From NCBI RefSeq assembly GCF_007828045.1, contig NZ_VITN01000025.1, positions 26,877 through 90,876 of the forward strand: a DNA stretch of 64,000 nucleotides. Direction: 5' to 3'. Position numbers and translations under genes: made by a program. The notes under the pieces were generated by a model, which was not told the origin of the DNA, searched no databases, and saw nothing but the letters and a program-made list of their open reading frames with translations. Source of the DNA: Nitrospirillum amazonense (GTDB taxonomy: Bacteria; Pseudomonadota; Alphaproteobacteria; Azospirillales; Azospirillaceae). Each line of letters begins with the position of its first letter. Position 1 is the first letter of the stretch. Positions 34,202 to 45,030 of the stretch are shown in pieces.

Positions 34202-35683
34202 TTAGATAATGACGCGGGCGTCAGAGACAACTGCCATCACGTCTAGGCCGGCCTCCATAGGCGGCAAAAACGGGGGAGGTGCCAGGGGCGACAGCGGACG
34301 GAACGCCAGCCGGGGCAAGGTTCCCTCCCCCACCGGCGTCCCCTCGCCCGTCGAAAGCGGCTCCACGGCCCAGGCCAAATGTGGCACCGCCACCAGCGGG
34401 CCGTCCCGGCGCAGGGCCGGCAGGGTGGGCAAGACCGGCTTGGGAATCCGGAGAAGCGCTGGCAGGTCCAGCGCCGCCAGCCGGCGCGCCTCGACCGTGC
34501 CCAGGGCGCCCAGCGTGAGCGCCCCCTTCCCGGAGTACCCCACCGCCTGGAAACGCCCATCCCAGCGGGTGGCCGCGCGCGTCAGGGGGACCGGCGGCGC
34601 CATGCGTCCCGCCTGGCGCAATAGCATCAAGCGTCGCCGGTGCCCGGTACCGCCCAGCCGCCGCGCCTGGGCGCCGGCCAGGGTCAGTGCGAGCGCGCCG
34701 GCCTCGGACGCCCACAAGCCGGGCAAGGCCGCCAGCAGACGCTCCGCCCCCTGCGTCGGCGGCAGATAGGGCTGCCCGCCCACGGCCGCCGCCAAGCCGG
34801 CCAGCAGGCGCAAGGCCACGGGCCGGGGCAGTTCCCACAGGGCATCCGCCTCCACGACGGCATAGCCTTCGGGCGCCAGCAGCACATGGCGGGCCACGGC
34901 GTCGGCCAGGCCAGACTCCAGCACCGATCGCGCGCGGCCGGCCTGCGCTGCCAGGGCCAGCAGGTCGCCCTGCGGCACGCCCTGGCGCCGCAGCCGGCCC
35001 CGGGCATAGCGCTCCATGAGGTTGGACGGATCGTCGATCCAGGGCTGGCCAAAAGCGCGGCAGGTTGCGCCAAGATCGGCGCGGCTGACGGTCAGCAGGG
35101 GGCGCAGCAGGCGCACATCGGCCAGGGCGCGGGCAACGGCCATACCGGCCAAGCCCTCCACCCCGCTGCCACCGGCTTGGCGCAGGGCCACGGTCTCGGC
35201 CTGGTCTTCGCGGTGATGGGCCAGGCACAGGTGCAGGATGCCGTGCGCCCGGCAGGCGGCAGCCAGAAGGTCATAGCGGGCCTGGCGCGCCGCCGCCTGC
35301 AGTCCGGTGGCGGGCTTGGCGCCGGTCCAGGTGAGGATGGTGTGGGAAATGCCCCGCGCCGCCAGCCAGCGGCCGACCTGCGCCGCCTCCGCCGCCGACT
35401 CCGGCCGCAGGGCGTGGTCCACGGTGTAAGCCTCGACCTGGCCGCCGCGGGCGCGCGCCCAGCGGTCGGCCAACAGGGTCAGCGCCAAACTGTCGCGGCC
35501 GCCTGAAACGCCGACAGCCAGGGTGGGGGCGGTCTCAAACGGGCCCAATGGGGCCAAAAGGCGCGCGAACCGGGCGTCGTCGATCGCCACACCCCGCGAC
35601 TCGCCCGGCTCCATGCCAGGCTCCATGCCAGGCTCCATGCCAGGCTCCATGAATGATGCGGGGGGCGCCCGGTCGTCGCCCAT
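34202..35683 (-). CDS. tilS: tRNA(Ile)-lysidine synthase with a repeated N-terminal tetrapeptide
   Basis: A 493-residue PP-loop ATPase that converts C34 of the minor tRNA-Ile (CAU) to lysidine. The P-loop is VGVSGGRDSLALTLLADRW, followed by HALRPESAAEAAQVGRWLA, LTWTGAKPATGLQAAARQAR and LCLAHHREDQAETV. The N-terminal 32 residues hold four MEPG units from a 12-bp tandem repeat, each with its own in-frame ATG. The start at 35683 has a strong AAGGAAAGGGG leader. It is 18 bp downstream of cpoB. The C-terminal half is Ala/Leu/Arg-rich and more divergent than usual. Confidence 0.93.
   Translation of the reverse strand: MGDDRAPPASFMEPGMEPGMEPGMEPGESRGVAIDDARFARLLAPLGPFETAPTLAVGVSGGRDSLALTLLADRWARARGGQVEAYTVDHALRPESAAEAAQVGRWLAARGISHTILTWTGAKPATGLQAAARQARYDLLAAACRAHGILHLCLAHHREDQAETVALRQAGGSGVEGLAGMAVARALADVRLLRPLLTVSRADLGATCRAFGQPWIDDPSNLMERYARGRLRRQGVPQGDLLALAAQAGRARSVLESGLADAVARHVLLAPEGYAVVEADALWELPRPVALRLLAGLAAAVGGQPYLPPTQGAERLLAALPGLWASEAGALALTLAGAQARRLGGTGHRRRLMLLRQAGRMAPPVPLTRAATRWDGRFQAVGYSGKGALTLGALGTVEARRLAALDLPALLRIPKPVLPTLPALRRDGPLVAVPHLAWAVEPLSTGEGTPVGEGTLPRLAFRPLSPLAPPPFLPPMEAGLDVMAVVSDARVII
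35609..35650. repeat. 12-bp tandem repeat in the 5' part of tilS
   Basis: Three consecutive CCATGCCAGGCT-type units plus partial copies encode (MEPG)n. Each unit preserves the reading frame, so copy-number change would vary N-terminal length by 4 residues without a frameshift. Confidence 0.9.
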
Positions 35684-35701
35684 GGCGCCCCCCTTTCCTT
35701 C

Positions 35702-36736
35702 TCACTTGCAGCCCAGGCGGTTCTTCTGGTCCTCGCCCCGGCGCTTCAGCGTGGGGGCGGCGTCCTTGTCGGCGTCCAGTTGCTTCAGCACCACACAGGC
35801 GCTGGCCTTGTCGCCCAGGCCATCCAGCGACAGCGCCAGCTTCAGCAGGTAGTCGGCACCCTTGTTGCTCTTGGGGTACTTCTTATAGCCGTCACCGAAG
35901 GCCACGGCGGCGGACTTGTAGTTGCCGCGCATATAGAAGGTCTCCCCCAGCCAGTACTGGGCGTTGGAGGCCAGCGGGCTGTCGGGGTTCTGCTTCAGGA
36001 ACTGGGTGAAGGCCCTTTCCGCGTTGGGGGCGTCGCCCTGGCGCAGCAGGTTGAAGGCGTAGTCGTATTGGTCCTGCGCCGGACCGGCCGGCAGGGTGCC
36101 ACCGGAGTCGGCGGGCGCCGTGGCCGGCGCGCCGCCCTTGGCACCGCCCGGGGGCGGCACCGCGCCGGTGTCGGTGCCGGGCAGCGGCGGCTTGCCAGCG
36201 CCCTTGAGGTCAGGCGACGGGGGGGCACCGGCATCGCCGCCGCCACCACCACCGCCGGTGGAGGCCCCAAGCCCGATACCGGCCTTGTCCTCCAGCTTTT
36301 GCAGGCGCAGGTCGATGTCGGCCGACAGCTTGTCCAGCCGCTCCTTCATCTGGCTGACCTGATAGGCCAGTTCTTCATACTTCCCGGTCTGCTGCTGCGT
36401 CTGGGTTTCCATCTGCAGCTTCAGCACCTCGATCTCGCCGGCCGCGTTCGAGCCGCCGCCGCCCGGCGCGCCGGTCATGGGGCCGGAGGGCTTGACGCCG
36501 TTGCGGTAGACGTCGCGCGACAGGGTCTGCACGTCCGTCTCCAGCCGGGACAGGCGGTTCAGCAGGTCCTGCATGTCCCGGCTTTGCGCGCCGGCCGGCG
36601 CCGGGGCCAGCAGCGGGGCGGCGACCAGGGCGGCCATGCCGCACCGCGCCATCCAACGGGACGCGCCCTGCCACCAGCGGCGGCTGTCACGAGTCTGGGA
36701 AGAGGAGAAGGTCGGGGACGACAGCGACGGCGTCAT
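35702..36736 (-). CDS. cpoB: Cell division coordinator CpoB (YbgF), Tol-Pal associated
   Basis: A 344-residue periplasmic protein. A signal-peptide core (MAALVAAPLLAPAPAGA) is followed by a coiled coil (DMQDLLNRLSRLETDVQTLS, QVSQMKERLDKLSADIDLRL), a Gly/Pro-rich linker (residues about 165-225) and C-terminal TPR motifs (YDYAFNLLRQGDAPNAERAF, NAQYWLGETFYMRGNYKSAA). The coiled coil trimerises and binds TolA; CpoB links peptidoglycan synthesis to outer-membrane constriction. The start is uncertain: ATG at 36736 or, closer to the signal peptide, 36652. It lies between pal and tilS, after a terminator, so it likely has its own promoter. Confidence 0.93.
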   Translation of the reverse strand: MTPSLSSPTFSSSQTRDSRRWWQGASRWMARCGMAALVAAPLLAPAPAGAQSRDMQDLLNRLSRLETDVQTLSRDVYRNGVKPSGPMTGAPGGGGSNAAGEIEVLKLQMETQTQQQTGKYEELAYQVSQMKERLDKLSADIDLRLQKLEDKAGIGLGASTGGGGGGGDAGAPPSPDLKGAGKPPLPGTDTGAVPPPGGAKGGAPATAPADSGGTLPAGPAQDQYDYAFNLLRQGDAPNAERAFTQFLKQNPDSPLASNAQYWLGETFYMRGNYKSAAVAFGDGYKKYPKSNKGADYLLKLALSLDGLGDKASACVVLKQLDADKDAAPTLKRRGEDQKNRLGCK

Positions 36737-36932
36737 GGATCGGTTCCGGGGAAGGATCAGCGGGGAACGGAAGACAAGCTTGGCAAGGGCCAACCGGCCC
36801 GCCAAGCGCGACCTTAGCGCGGGACCCGCCCGCCCGGAAGGGGCGTCCGCAGGCCCATTTACCTCATAAGCAGTATTACGCTGCCCAAAAGTACTATTCG
36901 CCCAGTAAGCGACAGTAAAGCGGGCGCCATGA

Positions 36933-36977
36933 AAAAGGGCGCCGCCCGACCCCCACGGGGTCGAACGGCGCCCTTTT
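36933..36977 (-). terminator. Terminator after pal
   Basis: GGGCGCCG pairs with CGGCGCCC, with an inner stem (CGACCCC/GGGGTCG), flanked by A-rich and T-rich tracts on both sides. On the reverse strand it ends in TTTTT about 25 bp after the pal stop; it could work in both directions. Confidence 0.85.
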
Positions 36978-37001
36978 AACCAACCACCCGGGTGGGGCAG
37001 C

Positions 37002-37505
37002 TTAGTTGATGACCGTCACGCCGCGACGGTTCTGCGCCCAGGCGGCCTCGTTGGAACCGAGGACGGCGGGACGCTCCTTGCCGTAGCTGATCACCTGCAC
37101 GCGGGCCAGATCGACGCCGGTGGCGGTCAGGTAGTTCTTCACGGCGTTGGCGCGACGCTCACCCAGGGCGAGGTTGTACTCGCGGGTGCCGCGCTCGTCG
37201 GCGTGGCCTTCGATCGTGATCGTGACCTGGCCATACTTCTTCAGCCAGGCGGCCTGCTTATCCAGGGTCGCGGTGGCTTCCGGGGTCAGGTCGAACTTGT
37301 CGTAACCGAAGAACACGCGGTCACCAACGTTGACCACGAAGTCTTCCTTGGAACCCGGGACCGGACCGGTCGGCTTGGGGGCCGGCGGCGTGGTGGTGGT
37401 GGTGGCGGTACCGCCGGTGGCGACTTCAGCCTTCTTCTCCGGCGTGGAGGAGCAAGCGGCCACCAGGGCCAGAGCAGCACACAGGCTCAGGTATTTCATG
37501 CGCAT
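37002..37505 (-). CDS. pal: Peptidoglycan-associated lipoprotein Pal
   Basis: A 167-residue outer-membrane lipoprotein. The signal peptide ends in the lipobox LVAAC (MKYLSLCAALALVAACSS), followed by a Thr/Pro linker and the OmpA-like peptidoglycan-binding domain: VFFGYDKFDLTPEATATLDK, ITIEGHADERGTREYNLALG and ERRANAVKNYLTATGV. The Asp and Arg that grip meso-diaminopimelate are in this region. It binds TolB. The gene is 174 bp downstream of tolB, with a large hairpin (37579-37612) in the gap, and is followed by a terminator. Confidence 0.97.
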   Translation of the reverse strand: MRMKYLSLCAALALVAACSSTPEKKAEVATGGTATTTTTPPAPKPTGPVPGSKEDFVVNVGDRVFFGYDKFDLTPEATATLDKQAAWLKKYGQVTITIEGHADERGTREYNLALGERRANAVKNYLTATGVDLARVQVISYGKERPAVLGSNEAAWAQNRRGVTVIN

Positions 37506-37578
37506 AGTTTGAGACCCCCTACGGACAACTTTAAAGTGGGATTGCTATTATCGCGACCGCGATCTCGATTGAAGTGAG

Positions 37579-37612
37579 GTGGCGGCGGCGGCTGTCAAGC
37601 CGCCACCGCCAC
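37579..37612 (-). promoter_or_regulatory. Long hairpin between tolB and pal
   Basis: A 15-bp stem with one mismatch (GTGGCGGCGGCGGCT with AGCCGCCACCGCCAC) and a 4-base loop. There is no T tract on the tolB-sense side. It may act as an attenuator or mRNA-end stabiliser separating tolQRAB from pal expression. Confidence 0.5.
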
Positions 37613-37679
37613 TTATTCCCGTCTCTGTAGACCGACAAGTCTTACGTCGCTCTTGCGCTGCGAAAGTACTGTGGCCCCA

Positions 37680-39014
37680 TCACGGAATCAAGGGCGACCA
37701 AGCGGGGTCGGACGCGTCCGTGGGCGTCAGCATCTGCCGTTCGTTGCGACCGGTGAGGTCGATGGAGTAGAGGCGCACCTGGCGCTGGCGCCCGCCCTCA
37801 CCCGTCGGCTTTTCCTTAAAATACATGAGGACACGGCCGTTGGGTGCCCAGGTCGGTCCCTCAACCAGGTAGCCCGTGCTCAATTCGCGCTCACCGGAAC
37901 CGTCGGGGCGGATCACGCCGATCGAGAACCGGCCGCCGTTGATCCGTGTGAAGGCGATGAGGTCACCACGGGGCGACCACACCGGCGTGCCATACTTGCC
38001 GGCACCGAAAGTAATGCGCTGCACATTCGTGCCGTCAGCATTCATGGTATAGATCTGCTGACTTCCGCCTCTATCGGATTCGAAAGTAATTTTACTTCCA
38101 TCAGGCGAGAAGGACGGGGCCGTATCAATGGCCGGATTGTCGGTCAGGCGGGTCTGGCGACGGGTGCGCAGGTCCAGCAGGTAGATGTCGGTGTTGCCGT
38201 TCTGGGCCAGGCTCATGATGACCTTGTTGCCGTCGGGCGAGAAGCGCGGGGCGAAGGTCATGCCCGGAAAGTCACCCAAAACTTCCTGCCGGCCGGTGTC
38301 CACGTTGAAGATGTACACCCTAGGCCTGTTGTTGAAGTAACTCAGGTATGTAATTTCCTGAGCCGTGGGCGAGAAACGCGGCGTTAACACAAGCACCCGG
38401 CCGTCGGTCAGATACAGGTTGTTCTCGCCATCCTGGTCCATAATGGCCAGCCGCTTCTGCCGCGCCGTCGCCGGACCTGATTCGGCGATGTAGACGATGC
38501 GGGTGTCGAAGTAGCCGTCCTCGCCCGTGATGCGCTTGTAGATGGCGTCGGCGATGATGTGGGCGATGCGCCGCCAGCCGTCGGGCTGGGTGAAGTACGC
38601 CAGGCCCGTCAGCTGCTGCTGCGCCAGCACGTCGAACAGGCGGAATTCCACCTTCAGCCGGCCGTCGGGCTGCACGCTGGCAGTGCCGCTGACCAGGGCC
38701 TGGGCGTTGATGACCTTCCAGTCGCCGTAGCGCGGCAGGCCGTTGGCCAGCTGGTCCGGCGTCTGGATGAAGGCGCGGTGGTCCAGCGGACGGAACAGGC
38801 CGGAGCGTTCCAGGTCGGCCTCGACCACATTGGCGATCTGCGCGCCCACCGCCTCACCATAGAACTGGGTGACGGCGATGGGCAGCGGCTGGACATTGCC
38901 CGTGGTGATATCGAGGTGCAGCTCGGCCTTGGCCTGAACCGCGACCGCCATGATCATCACGGCAGCCAGGGCGATGGCGCGCCGTAGGGCGGTTAGCGTC
39001 TGTCGCGTGGTCAT
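37680..39014 (-). CDS. tolB: Tol-Pal system periplasmic protein TolB
   Basis: A 444-residue periplasmic protein with a signal peptide ([20 protein letters not shown], then AE), an N-terminal alpha/beta domain ([20 protein letters not shown]) and a six-bladed propeller with repeated [38 protein letters not shown] and [14 protein letters not shown] blades. It binds Pal through the propeller and TolA through its N-terminal tail. The ATG at 39014 overlaps the tolA stop by one base (TGATG), indicating translational coupling. Confidence 0.97.
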   Translation of the reverse strand: MTTRQTLTALRRAIALAAVMIMAVAVQAKAELHLDITTGNVQPLPIAVTQFYGEAVGAQIANVVEADLERSGLFRPLDHRAFIQTPDQLANGLPRYGDWKVINAQALVSGTASVQPDGRLKVEFRLFDVLAQQQLTGLAYFTQPDGWRRIAHIIADAIYKRITGEDGYFDTRIVYIAESGPATARQKRLAIMDQDGENNLYLTDGRVLVLTPRFSPTAQEITYLSYFNNRPRVYIFNVDTGRQEVLGDFPGMTFAPRFSPDGNKVIMSLAQNGNTDIYLLDLRTRRQTRLTDNPAIDTAPSFSPDGSKITFESDRGGSQQIYTMNADGTNVQRITFGAGKYGTPVWSPRGDLIAFTRINGGRFSIGVIRPDGSGERELSTGYLVEGPTWAPNGRVLMYFKEKPTGEGGRQRQVRLYSIDLTGRNERQMLTPTDASDPAWSPLIP

Positions 39015-39961
39015 CAGAACATGTCCTTCGGGCTGAACGTGAACACGATGGACCCGGCCCCGCCGTACTTTTCCTTGGGCAGGCGCAAGGTCGAACACTG
39101 ATCCTTCTGCAGCGCGCGGAGAGTGCTTTCCACGAAGCTGCGGTACGTTGGGTTGGACAGCGAGCCGTTGCCGGACACGTAGTCCACCTTGGTGACGCGC
39201 ATGGAACTGTCGAAGGTGACGCGAATGTCGGCGCTCATCTTGTCCACATCCTTGCCGCCAGCCGGCACCGCCCAGCAACCCGCCAATTGCGAGCGCAGGG
39301 CATCCTGTTCTGACGCCGAAAGATGGTCGGATTGAGGCTGAGCCACCGAGGTCTGCTGTGTCTTCGGCGTGTCTTTCGCCGGGGTGTCCTTGGGCTTGTC
39401 TTCCTTCAGCTTGTCCACGTTCTTCAGGATGCTGTCCAGGGACGGCGTATCCTTCTTCGGCGGCTCAGGCTTCTTGGGTTCGGGCTTGGGGGGTTCGGGC
39501 TTGGGCGGCTCCGGCTTCGGCACCGGCTTGGGCTGTTCCAGCTCCACCGTCTTCTGCTCCTCCACCTTCGGCACCTCCATCTTCTTGATGGGCAGGGCCT
39601 CGGGCTCCGGCGGGGGCGGCGGGGTAGGCGCAGGCTTAGGCGGCTCCGGCTTTGGCGGTTCGGGCGGTACCGGCTTGTCCGGCACCTTTTCCGGCGGCGG
39701 CGGGGTCGGCTCGGCCTCCGCCTGCTGCTGCGGCGGGGTGGGCGGGGTCGGGTCGGGCTGCGGCTCGGGCGCCCTCGGCGCCGGCGGCTGCGGGGTCTCC
39801 GGCGGCTTGACCGACGTGTTGGTCAGCTCGCTGATGTCCATCTCCACCGCCACGGGCTCCGACATGACCAGCGGTTCGCTTTTCAGCAAAGGCAGGCCAA
39901 GGATCGCCAGCAGCAGCAGCGCGACATGCAGGACGACTGAAAAGATGATGGCCGGACGCAT
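39014..39961 (-). CDS. tolA: TolA, inner-membrane linker of the Tol-Pal system
   Basis: A 315-residue protein that spans the periplasm. It has one N-terminal membrane anchor ([20 protein letters not shown]), then a Pro/Glu/Lys-rich extended domain (residues about 45-200, [19 protein letters not shown]) in place of the long alpha-helical domain of E. coli TolA. The C-terminal globular domain includes [38 protein letters not shown] and ends in FTFSPKDMF. This Pro-rich form is usual in alphaproteobacteria. It energises TolB-Pal release using the TolQR proton motor. Confidence 0.94.
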   Translation of the reverse strand: MRPAIIFSVVLHVALLLLAILGLPLLKSEPLVMSEPVAVEMDISELTNTSVKPPETPQPPAPRAPEPQPDPTPPTPPQQQAEAEPTPPPPEKVPDKPVPPEPPKPEPPKPAPTPPPPPEPEALPIKKMEVPKVEEQKTVELEQPKPVPKPEPPKPEPPKPEPKKPEPPKKDTPSLDSILKNVDKLKEDKPKDTPAKDTPKTQQTSVAQPQSDHLSASEQDALRSQLAGCWAVPAGGKDVDKMSADIRVTFDSSMRVTKVDYVSGNGSLSNPTYRSFVESTLRALQKDQCSTLRLPKEKYGGAGSIVFTFSPKDMF

Positions 39962-39981
39962 GGGATCGGTCTGGCTTCCTG

Positions 39982-40431
39982 CTAGCGACGGGCCGGGGTG
40001 TCAGGCAATTGCGCGATCAGCGACACCTTCTTGTAACCGGCGCTGCTGATCGCCCCCATGACCTCGACGATGCGGCCATAGGCCAGGGACTTGTCGCCAC
40101 GCACGAAGATGCGGGCGTCGGCGTTGTTCTGGCTGATGGCCTGAAGGCGCGGCACCAGCTCGGTCAGGTCCGTCTTGGTCTCGTTGAGGTAGACGTCGCC
40201 GTTGTCGCGGATGGACACGACCAGCGGTTCATCCTGGCCGGGGATGGCGGGCGCCTTGCTCTTGGGCAGATCGACCGGCACGCCCACGGTCAGCAAGGGT
40301 GCGGTCACCATGAAGATGATGAGCAGCACCAGCATGACGTCCACCATGGGCGTCACGTTGATGTCGGCCATGGGACGCGCGCGGCGGCGGCCCCGGCCGG
40401 TGGACTGCTTTCCCGATAGCGACGCGCCCAT
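39982..40431 (-). CDS. tolR: TolR, proton-channel subunit
   Basis: A 149-residue ExbD/TolR protein. It has a short basic N-terminus and a single membrane helix, PMADINVTPMVDVMLVLLII, with the proton-carrying Asp in MVDVMLVLLIIFMVTAPL. The periplasmic domain (EPLVVSIRDNGDVYLNETKT, ARIFVRGDKSLAYGRIVEVM) follows. It forms the motor with TolQ. One base separates it from the tolQ stop. Confidence 0.96.
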   Translation of the reverse strand: MGASLSGKQSTGRGRRRARPMADINVTPMVDVMLVLLIIFMVTAPLLTVGVPVDLPKSKAPAIPGQDEPLVVSIRDNGDVYLNETKTDLTELVPRLQAISQNNADARIFVRGDKSLAYGRIVEVMGAISSAGYKKVSLIAQLPDTPARR

Positions 40432-40432
40432 G

Positions 40433-41161
40433 TCAGCCCCGCTCTTCCAGGTGGCGTTGCAGGATGGCGCTGAATTCTGTCACGAATGAGTCCAGCCGGT
40501 CGCCGAAGCGGGCGATGTCGGACGAGAACTTGTTGTAGGCGATGCTGGCCGGGATGGCCGCCACCAGGCCCAGGGCCGTGGCGAACAGCGCCTCGGCGAT
40601 GGAGGGGGCCACGACCGCCAGGCTGGTGTTGCCGGCCGCCGCGATGCTGGTGAAGCTGTGCATGATGCCCCACACCGTCCCCAGCAGGCCGACGAAGGGG
40701 GCGTTGGACCCGACGGTGGCCAGCACGGTGATGTAGCGTTCCGTCTGCGCCATTTCGCGGCTGACGGTCACGGACATCACGCGCTCAATGCGCTGGGCCA
40801 GGTTGGCGCGCATGGCGCCGGAGGAGGTCAGCCCGCGCTCATTGGCGTGCCGCCATTCCCGCATGCCGGCGGCGAAGGTGGCGGACAGCGGGTCGCTGGG
40901 GGCCTTGCCCACCTCTTCATACAGCTGGTCCAGCGAACCACCGGACCAGAACTGCTCCTCGAAATCGGCGGCGGCGGCCTTCATGCGGCGCAGCTTGATC
41001 GACTTGTCGAAGATGATGGCCCACACCCAGACCGAGGCCGCCAGCAGCCCCAGCATGATGGCCTTGACCAGCCAGTTGGCCGTCATGAACAGGCTGAGGG
41101 CCGACAGGTCCGCCGCCGGATTGGCGCCCAGGGCCACGAAATTCATGATCTGATGCTGCAT
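40433..41161 (-). CDS. tolQ: TolQ, proton-channel subunit
   Basis: A 242-residue three-helix MotA/TolQ/ExbB protein. Membrane segments: LVKAIMLGLLAASVWVWAII, VLATVGSNAPFVGLLGTVWG, and ALGLVAAIPASIAYNKFSSD. The long cytoplasmic region lies between the first two. Residues lining the channel (APFVGLLGTVWGI, and Thr/Ala in the third helix) are conserved. The ATG at 41161 is used rather than the GTG at 41173 because GAGAG lies at proper distance. It lies 8 bp after the ybgC stop. Confidence 0.95.
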   Translation of the reverse strand: MQHQIMNFVALGANPAADLSALSLFMTANWLVKAIMLGLLAASVWVWAIIFDKSIKLRRMKAAAADFEEQFWSGGSLDQLYEEVGKAPSDPLSATFAAGMREWRHANERGLTSSGAMRANLAQRIERVMSVTVSREMAQTERYITVLATVGSNAPFVGLLGTVWGIMHSFTSIAAAGNTSLAVVAPSIAEALFATALGLVAAIPASIAYNKFSSDIARFGDRLDSFVTEFSAILQRHLEERG

Positions 41162-41169
41162 CGCCACTC

Positions 41170-41767
41170 TCACTCTTCAGACGGGACGCCCGCCGACGCG
41201 CCGTCACCCTTCGAATTGATCTTTTCGCCGCTGACGCGGCGTGCGTTGTCACCGGAGTCGCGGGCCACACCCAAACGGGCGAAAGCCTGCGCCACCGGCG
41301 TTGGGACCCGCACCGCCCGCCCTTGGGCGTTGATGCAGGCCAGTTTCAGGCTCAGCCGGACCAGGACCTGGTCTTCCCCCGTCTCCGTGTCTGGGGTCGC
41401 CATGCCGGGCGCAACGATGCCACCACTTTGTGGCCGGTATATGGTCTGTTCCGCCAAAACCGTGGCGCCTGTGACACTGGTGATGCGGCTGCGCACCAAA
41501 AGTGTGTCCTCCAGCCGGGCCGGGGCCAGGAAGTCCATGGTGCAGCGGCGCACGGCGAAGGCGACACCCGTCGCCGCCACCTGCTCCGCATGCGGCACGC
41601 CCAAGGTCCGCAGCATTTCCGTTCGCGCCCGCTCGGCATAGCGCAGGTAGTTGGCGTGATAGACGATGCCGCCGGCGTCCGTGTCCTCGTAATAGACGCG
41701 GACGGGGAAGTGGTGGACGTCGCCCACCATGTGGCCGGCCAAAGGATCGGCGGAGCGATTGGGCGCC

Positions 41768-41775
<8 letters not shown>
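41170..41775 (-). CDS. ybgC: Acyl-CoA thioester hydrolase YbgC, Tol-Pal associated
   Basis: A 201-residue hot-dog-fold thioesterase. The active-site signature [20 protein letters not shown], with catalytic Asp, is followed by [12 protein letters not shown] and [17 protein letters not shown]. YbgC enzymes hydrolyse short-chain acyl-CoA and associate with phospholipid synthesis. The C-terminal 60 residues are an extra tail of low conservation. The ATG at 41775 overlaps the end of ruvB by 8 bp, so the ruv and tol blocks are translationally joined. Confidence 0.94.
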
Positions 41776-42846
<1,071 letters not shown>

Positions 42847-42850
<4 letters not shown>

Positions 42851-43473
42851 GCGCTCAGTTCCTTGAGCCCGGCGCGAATCAGTTCGGAAACGCCGGCCTC
42901 AGGCCCCAGGCGGGCGGCGCAGGTGGTGACGGCGGCGAAGGCCTCCAGCCGCTTGTAGCCCAGGTTGACCAGGGCGGAGACCGCGTCGGCCACGGCGCCG
43001 TTGGCGGCGGGCGCGGCGGCCGCGTCCGTCTTGCCGGCCGGCGTGCCGGCCAAGGTGGGGGCCAGCGCCAGCGAGGGCACCTTGTCCTTCAGTTCGCTGA
43101 TCATGCGGGTGGCCAGCTTCGGCCCCACGCCATCGGCCTGGGTCAGCACCGTCTTGTCCTGGGCCATCAGGGCCTGGGCGATCTGCTCCGGCGACAGCAC
43201 CGACAGCACGGCCAGCGCCACGCGGGCGCCCACGCCCTGCACCGTGGTCAGCAGGCGGAACCAGTCCCGCTCCGCCACGTCGGCGAAGGCGAACAGCTGC
43301 ATCTTGTCTTCCGACACCCACATCTCGGTCAGGACCGAGACGGCCTCCCCCACCCCGCCCAAGCGGCGCAGGGTGCGGGAGGAGGCGGAGACCAGATAGC
43401 CCACCCCGCCCACGTCGATGATGGCCCAGTCCAGGCCGGTGCTGTCCAGCAGGCCCTTGAGTTTCGCGATCAT
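42847..43473 (-). CDS. ruvA: Holliday junction-binding protein RuvA
   Basis: A 208-residue protein. It has an OB-fold N-terminal domain ([31 protein letters not shown]), two helix-hairpin-helix motifs ([36 protein letters not shown]) and a C-terminal RuvB-binding domain ([20 protein letters not shown]) after an Ala-rich linker. It tetramerises on four-way junctions. It lies between ruvC and ruvB with 4-bp overlaps on both sides. Confidence 0.97.
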
Positions 43474-43994
43474 CGCGCCGCCCCCGCCATGATGCCGCCC
43501 ACCAGGCGCCGGGTCTGGCTGTGGTGGGCGTGGCAGATGGCCACGGCCAGGGCGTCGGCGGCGTCCGCCTTGGACAGCTGGAAGCCCGGCAGCAGCATGC
43601 GCACCATGGCCTGCACCTGCGTCTTGTCGGCGTGGCCGGCGCCCACCACCGATTTCTTCACCAGGTTGGGCGGGTATTCCGAGACGGGCAGCCCTTCGCG
43701 CGCCGGGGCCAGCAGGGCGATGCCCCGCGCCTGCCCCAGTTTCAGGGTGGAGACGGGGTTCTTGTTCACGAAGGTCTCTTCCACCGCCGCCTCATCCGGC
43801 GTCCAGGTCCGGATGACGTCCTGCAGGCCGTCGTACAGCGTGACGAGACGGCGGGCCAGGTCGTCCCGGTCGTCGGAATGCACGACCCCGTCGGCGACAT
43901 GCGTCAACCGGTTGCCCGAGACGTCGATGACGCCCCAGCCCATGTTGCGCAAGCCCGGATCAAGGCCCAGCACGCGGATCGACCGATCCCCCAT
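43470..43994 (-). CDS. ruvC: Holliday junction resolvase RuvC
   Basis: A 174-residue RNase H-fold nuclease. Catalytic acidic residues are visible in [18 protein letters not shown] (first Asp), [20 protein letters not shown] (Glu pair) and [17 protein letters not shown] (C-terminal Asp pair). It resolves junctions processed by RuvAB. It lies 26 bp downstream of the YebC-family gene and overlaps ruvA by 4 bp. Confidence 0.97.
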   Translation of the reverse strand: MGDRSIRVLGLDPGLRNMGWGVIDVSGNRLTHVADGVVHSDDRDDLARRLVTLYDGLQDVIRTWTPDEAAVEETFVNKNPVSTLKLGQARGIALLAPAREGLPVSEYPPNLVKKSVVGAGHADKTQVQAMVRMLLPGFQLSKADAADALAVAICHAHHSQTRRLVGGIMAGAAR

Positions 43995-44020
43995 GGCCGC
44001 CGTCCCCCTTCCCGTCCGGC

Positions 44021-44770
44021 TTAGCCCAGCTTCTCCAGAAGCTCCGGCGACAGCTCGAAATTGCCGATGACGTTCTGCACATCATCGCTGTCGTCCAGCA
44101 CGTCCAGCAGCTTCAGCAGGCTCTGCGCCGCGTCTTCCGACGGTGCCACCGTGTTCAGCGGCTGCCAGGTCAGCTTGGCGCCTTCCGGCGCGCCGAACTT
44201 GGCTTCCAGCGCGTCGCGCACCTCACCCAGGCTGTCGATGCCGGTGATGATGGAATGGCTCTCCTCATCGCTGCTGACATCGTCGGCGCCGGCCTCGATG
44301 GCGGCTTCCAGCACGGTGTCGGCATCCGCCACGGCGGCCGGATAGGTGATCAGGCCGATGCGGTTGAACATGAAGCTGACCGAGTTGGTCTCGCCCAGCG
44401 TGCCCCCGTGCTTGGAAAAGGCCGAGCGCACTTCCGAGGCGGTGCGGTTGCGGTTGTCGGTCAGCGCCTCGACGATCAGGGCAACGCCGCCGGGGCCGTA
44501 GCCCTCATACCGCACCTCATCATAGTTGGTGTCGTCGCCGGCGCCGGGCGTGCCCTGCTTGATGGCGCGGTCGATGCGGTCGCGCGGCATGTTCTGCACG
44601 CGGGCGGCCTGGATGGCGGCGCGCAGGCGCGGATTGTGCCCCGGGTCGGGCAGGCCCGCCTTGGCGGCCACGGTGATTTCACGCGCAAGCTTGTTGAACA
44701 GCTTGGACCGCTTGACGTCCTGGGCGCCCTTGCGGTGCATGATGTTCTTGAACTGTGAATGTCCAGCCAT
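44021..44770 (-). CDS. yebC: YebC/PmpR-family transcriptional or translational regulator
   Basis: A 249-residue TACO1/YebC protein: [60 protein letters not shown], then [20 protein letters not shown] and a C-terminal domain with FMFNRIGLI. Members are now thought to help ribosomes through proline stretches, and some act as DNA-binding regulators. It sits directly upstream of ruvC, its common neighbour. The start at 44770 is fixed by homology. Confidence 0.95.
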   Translation of the reverse strand: MAGHSQFKNIMHRKGAQDVKRSKLFNKLAREITVAAKAGLPDPGHNPRLRAAIQAARVQNMPRDRIDRAIKQGTPGAGDDTNYDEVRYEGYGPGGVALIVEALTDNRNRTASEVRSAFSKHGGTLGETNSVSFMFNRIGLITYPAAVADADTVLEAAIEAGADDVSSDEESHSIITGIDSLGEVRDALEAKFGAPEGAKLTWQPLNTVAPSEDAAQSLLKLLDVLDDSDDVQNVIGNFELSPELLEKLG

Positions 44771-45030
44771 GGGACCCTGAACTCTATATGGGGTTGAGCG
44801 GGGGTATATCCGGGCAGCTTGTACCACATGTTGTGGCATCAGGCACGCCCAGGGACAGGCCTGGGGGCGAAGCTTGCCACAGGCTTGTCACAGGACCGTG
44901 CTTTCCGTCCGAGTTACGGCCGCTTTATGGCGGAATTCCGGCGACGCCGCCAAGGAGGTTTCTGCAATGCTCACCGGAGTGGGGGGCTAACCGGAACGGC
45001 GGCGGGCGGCAGGGCGAAAGTGCGGCCGAC

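Noticed and set aside
35609..35650. Short tandem repeat in tilS as a CRISPR or minisatellite locus
   Set aside because: The units are in frame within a complete gene and have no spacers.
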